Notes under the pieces: generated by a model
Told to the model about the DNA's origin: nothing
Database searches by the model: none
The model's input: the letters and a program-made list of their open reading frames with translations, nothing else
Assembly: GCA_964643575.1 (NCBI GenBank)
Contig: CAZXTD010000003.1
Location: 1-64,000 of the forward strand
Direction: 5' to 3'
DNA: 64,000 nucleotides
DNA from: Glaciecola sp964643575
GTDB taxonomy: Bacteria > Pseudomonadota > Gammaproteobacteria > Enterobacterales > Alteromonadaceae
Translations under genes and position numbers: made by a program
Shown here: piece after piece, positions 61,662 to 64,000 of the stretch
How positions within the stretch are numbered: the first letter of the stretch is position 1
How the letters are laid out: each line of letters begins with the position of its first letter

Positions 61662-62769
61662 TGTTTATTGCTTCTTTTGGCAAGGTTAAACACACACAAT
61701 ATTGTTGTTCGTTTGATGTAATCACAAATTGATAATTATCCGAATATAAATGTGCTAAACGGCTTTGCAGGTTTTCAATACCGGTCCCACTTTTTTGCAC
61801 TTGTTGTGTACTCTCAAATAAACTGTTACACACAGTAATGGCGATTTTGTTTTCTTCGTCTTTTATTTTAAGCGTGATGTCAATTGTTTGAGATGTAGTA
61901 TCCACAACATGCCTAAATATGTTCTCTAACAACGGCTGTAAGGTAAATGGTGGGCAAATAAGGTGCACTTCATTCAACTCAATGTCTGCGGTGTAATTGA
62001 ATCGATTGGCATATCTAAGATGCTGCAATGAAAGGTAATCTTCACAAAATCCAATTTCTTCATCCAAGCTAATCCAGTTTTCAGACGCATTATTTATCGT
62101 AAATCTTAATAAATTTCCGACCTTCGCGACCGCTTCGACTAGGGTATCTTTATCACCTTGTCTTGCAAGGCCGCTTATCGCACCTAAGCAATTAAACAAA
62201 AAATGAGGGCTCAGCTGCGACTGCATTATTTGCATTTTTTGCACTGCTAGTAGCAGTGCGGTTTCGTGTTGCTTGCGTTCTAGGGCTAAATTGGCTTGCT
62301 TAATATTGTTTGTATTTTGCATTAACACTGCCCCCATGCACGCCGCGAATGTTAGCAAGTATATAATGGCATAAAAAAATACCACCGAGCCACTGGTTCC
62401 GCTTAATCTAGCCCAGTAGTCTTCAAAAGTGCCAGAGGCGATAATTGTGGAGATACCATAGTCTATTGCGAAATATATAGGTAACCAGAAAATGAGGCCA
62501 AACATGCAGCAAAAAGCAAGCTTGGTAGATGAGAATGGATAAGACATACGCGTTAACAAAGAAAGCAGCGCAAAGGTAATCAACACCCACAAAGAATACG
62601 ACAAGACGTAAAGAGCAAACTCGCTAGCGGTAAATGTTGCATTAAGACTGTATCGAACAATATCGGTATAACGCGATGTGCCATGTACGAGGCCAATTAT
62701 GGCCCATATCAACCAAATAAAGGCAACAGTGCGAAATGAAACAAAAGAAGTTGTTGTTTTAGATGTCAT
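61651..62769 (-). CDS. LytS/YehU-type sensor histidine kinase (second copy)
   Basis: A 372-residue membrane kinase of the PF06580 type with four membrane helices (~10-150), coiled linker, phospho-acceptor segment QSQLSPHFLFNCLGAISGL and HATPase domain (LENIFRHVVD N-box, GTGIENLQSRL). No recognised periplasmic sensor. Coupled to the regulator gene. RBS is weak. Confidence 0.9.
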   Translation of the reverse strand: MTSKTTTSFVSFRTVAFIWLIWAIIGLVHGTSRYTDIVRYSLNATFTASEFALYVLSYSLWVLITFALLSLLTRMSYPFSSTKLAFCCMFGLIFWLPIYFAIDYGISTIIASGTFEDYWARLSGTSGSVVFFYAIIYLLTFAACMGAVLMQNTNNIKQANLALERKQHETALLLAVQKMQIMQSQLSPHFLFNCLGAISGLARQGDKDTLVEAVAKVGNLLRFTINNASENWISLDEEIGFCEDYLSLQHLRYANRFNYTADIELNEVHLICPPFTLQPLLENIFRHVVDTTSQTIDITLKIKDEENKIAITVCNSLFESTQQVQKSGTGIENLQSRLAHLYSDNYQFVITSNEQQYCVCLTLPKEAINSDV

Positions 62770-62945
62770 TCAAATATACGTCATTGATTACTCCTTTCTA
62801 TCATAAATTTTTTTATCCCGTTTGAAGAGTACTTTCATCATCAAAAAACTATAGTTTCGTCACTTAGGCATTGTTTTGCTTCTTGGGTAGGAAGAATCTG
62901 GTGTTGCATTACTACTTTCGAAAATAAATAAAAAAAGGAACGACC

Positions 62946-63839
62946 ATGAAAATATCTCGCGTTATTCAATCAACATCGCTGAATCGAAACAGCACGCTTG
63001 CCGCGCTTCTTGCGTGTTTAGTTATTTTTAGTTGCCAAGCAATGGCTGGCAGATCAATCCCTCTTAGCGTCATCAACATGGATGGCATACATGCAGCAGA
63101 CGACGGCATCATTTATGCTGCCGAAGGTTTCAACGGCTCAAGAGTTTTCGGCATCACCCAAGAAGGTATTACATTTGTGCTAGCGGGAGGTTTGGCAGGC
63201 CCGATAGATGTGGCAAATGATAGCTCAGGCAATTTGTATGTGACTAATTTTAACGATGCTACTGTCACAAAGATTTCGCCCGATGGCAGCAGCGTAGAAA
63301 AATTTGCCGACGTATTGCCGGGCCCGGCCGGTATCGTTGTTGATGCCAACGACAATGTATATGTTTCTCACTATGGAGAAGGTAACGGAGACGGCGATAC
63401 CGTACTAAAAATAACTCCTGACGGCATGGTAAGTGTCTTTGCTGAAGGTGACTTTTTATTCGCACCTGTAGCCACTGCAATAGATGAACATGGCAATATA
63501 TATGTCGCTAACTTTAACCAAGGCGCGGTTATTAAAATTTCGCCTGAAGGTAGTCAAGAGTTGCTTGCCACCGTCGACGCTCCAAATGGGTTTGCTATTG
63601 GACATATGGCTTATGCCAACGGACGTCTTTATGCCTCTGGCGCAGCCGCCCAAACAATCTACGTAATAAGAATGAGTGGCAAAGTGCGCGAACGTTCACG
63701 CAGAGTCAATGAAACACGTTTTCCAAATGGCCTAACGTACAACGAAGTAGACAACAGTATTCTATTTACTTATGGATTTGGTCGCGTTTCGGATATCGAA
63801 AAAATTAAACTTAGACCTGTTGTTCAACTGCAACAATAA
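62946..63839 (+). CDS. Secreted NHL-repeat/SMP-30-like beta-propeller protein
   Basis: A 297-residue protein with a signal segment (~20-36, ending CQAMA) and repeated blades of the type GPIDVANDSSGNLYVTNFND, GPAGIVVDANDNVYVSHYGE, PVATAIDEHGNIYVANFNQG, each followed by VTKISPDG-like strands. This is the six-bladed NHL fold. Catalytic residues of gluconolactonases are not obvious, so a binding role is as likely as an enzyme. RBS AAAAGGAA. Divergent from the LytS gene. Confidence 0.75.
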   Translation: MKISRVIQSTSLNRNSTLAALLACLVIFSCQAMAGRSIPLSVINMDGIHAADDGIIYAAEGFNGSRVFGITQEGITFVLAGGLAGPIDVANDSSGNLYVTNFNDATVTKISPDGSSVEKFADVLPGPAGIVVDANDNVYVSHYGEGNGDGDTVLKITPDGMVSVFAEGDFLFAPVATAIDEHGNIYVANFNQGAVIKISPEGSQELLATVDAPNGFAIGHMAYANGRLYASGAAAQTIYVIRMSGKVRERSRRVNETRFPNGLTYNEVDNSILFTYGFGRVSDIEKIKLRPVVQLQQ

Positions 63840-63856
63840 ATAACCGTTTAATCCAC

Positions 63857-63905
63857 AAACCGCTCGTTAGTTTGCTAAAAAAATAGAGCGGTTTATTTCA
63901 TTTTG
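63857..63905. terminator. Terminator after the NHL-repeat gene
   Basis: AAACCGCTC and GAGCGGTTT are perfect 9-bp arms with a 20-nt loop; T-rich sequence follows. The remaining ~95 bases to the window end have no gene I can support, though a minus-strand gene might end there. Confidence 0.7.
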
Positions 63906-64000
63906 TTAATGTCTTACTCTAAATTGATAGATTTCACGTTGAGTACCATTTTCATTACACCCGCCAAGATAAGTAACAACAAAGCTGTCTGAAAGCTATT

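Noticed and set aside
63906..64000. End of a minus-strand gene at the right edge
   Set aside because: One frame reads like a protein C-terminus (FVVTYLGGCNENGTQREIYQ) but has an in-frame stop 2 codons before it; another is open but featureless. Too short to decide.
1..64000. CRISPR arrays, tRNA/rRNA genes, insertion sequences
   Set aside because: None seen by eye: no regular spacer-repeat arrays, no tRNA-like cloverleaf with TTCRA/CCA features, no transposase gene.

Overview
The window looks like a draft-assembly scaffold from a marine gammaproteobacterium of the Alteromonadales (Glaciecola/Paraglaciecola/Alteromonas-like). The evidence is small families typical of that order (DUF2970, DUF2982, DUF3718, a TorF-type porin), an arginine succinyltransferase (AST) operon, pntAB, a BarA-type hybrid kinase and two LytS/LytT systems. 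DNA is AT-rich. Four 10-N runs are scaffold placeholders. Three interrupt genes (astC, pyrB, a ToxR-like regulator) and one lies in a 12-bp tandem repeat.

Layout. 0-1.3 kb: minus-strand phage-type adenine methyltransferase running off the left edge, then the C-terminal part of a host-type dam gene whose first ~118 codons are missing. This looks like the edge of an inserted element that cut dam. 1.5-9.6 kb: GGDEF-EAL protein, small envelope proteins, then rpe-trpS-pabA-HDOD. 9.7-14.7 kb: astC-astA-astD-DUF1338 behind a candidate ArgR box. 14.8-27 kb: solitary cysD, a 1547-residue membrane sensor-like protein of unknown family, parC, and a BarA-like hybrid kinase with a 7TMR-DISM input. 27-32.5 kb: RND pump and adaptor, divergent tetR with a clear operator, and a translationally coupled 37-residue CxxC membrane peptide. 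32.5-39.9 kb: EamA transporter, LytS/LytT pair, DUF3718, pyrB (faulty join), hemL, class III cyclase.

40-53.9 kb is accessory and is the most interesting part. It holds a small secreted acidic peptide, a LuxR-family regulator, an acidic 69-residue protein, a reduced HlyD-like protein, four tandem nearly identical 40-residue peptides with a conserved N-terminal half and a glycine-zipper C-terminus, two related cupin-like/HEAT-repeat proteins, a NatAB-type ABC exporter, a YIP1-like membrane protein, a MacA/MacB-type export system and a short-chain dehydrogenase, closed by a strong terminator. A ToxR/CadC-like regulator follows. Two near-identical palindromes of the lux-box form CTG-N10-CAG, each followed at the same distance by a -10-like hexamer (GATACT / CATACT), lie before the peptide genes and before the first cupin/HEAT gene. 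I infer a LuxR-controlled system that makes, modifies and exports a family of small membrane-active or signalling peptides, with no radical SAM, YcaO, LanM or peptidase-ABC gene; I do not recognise it as a described class.

54-64 kb: PQQ-type sugar dehydrogenase lipoprotein, pntAB, a VapBC-like toxin-antitoxin pair with a palindromic operator, a coq7 operon, a second LytS/LytT pair and a secreted NHL-type beta-propeller.
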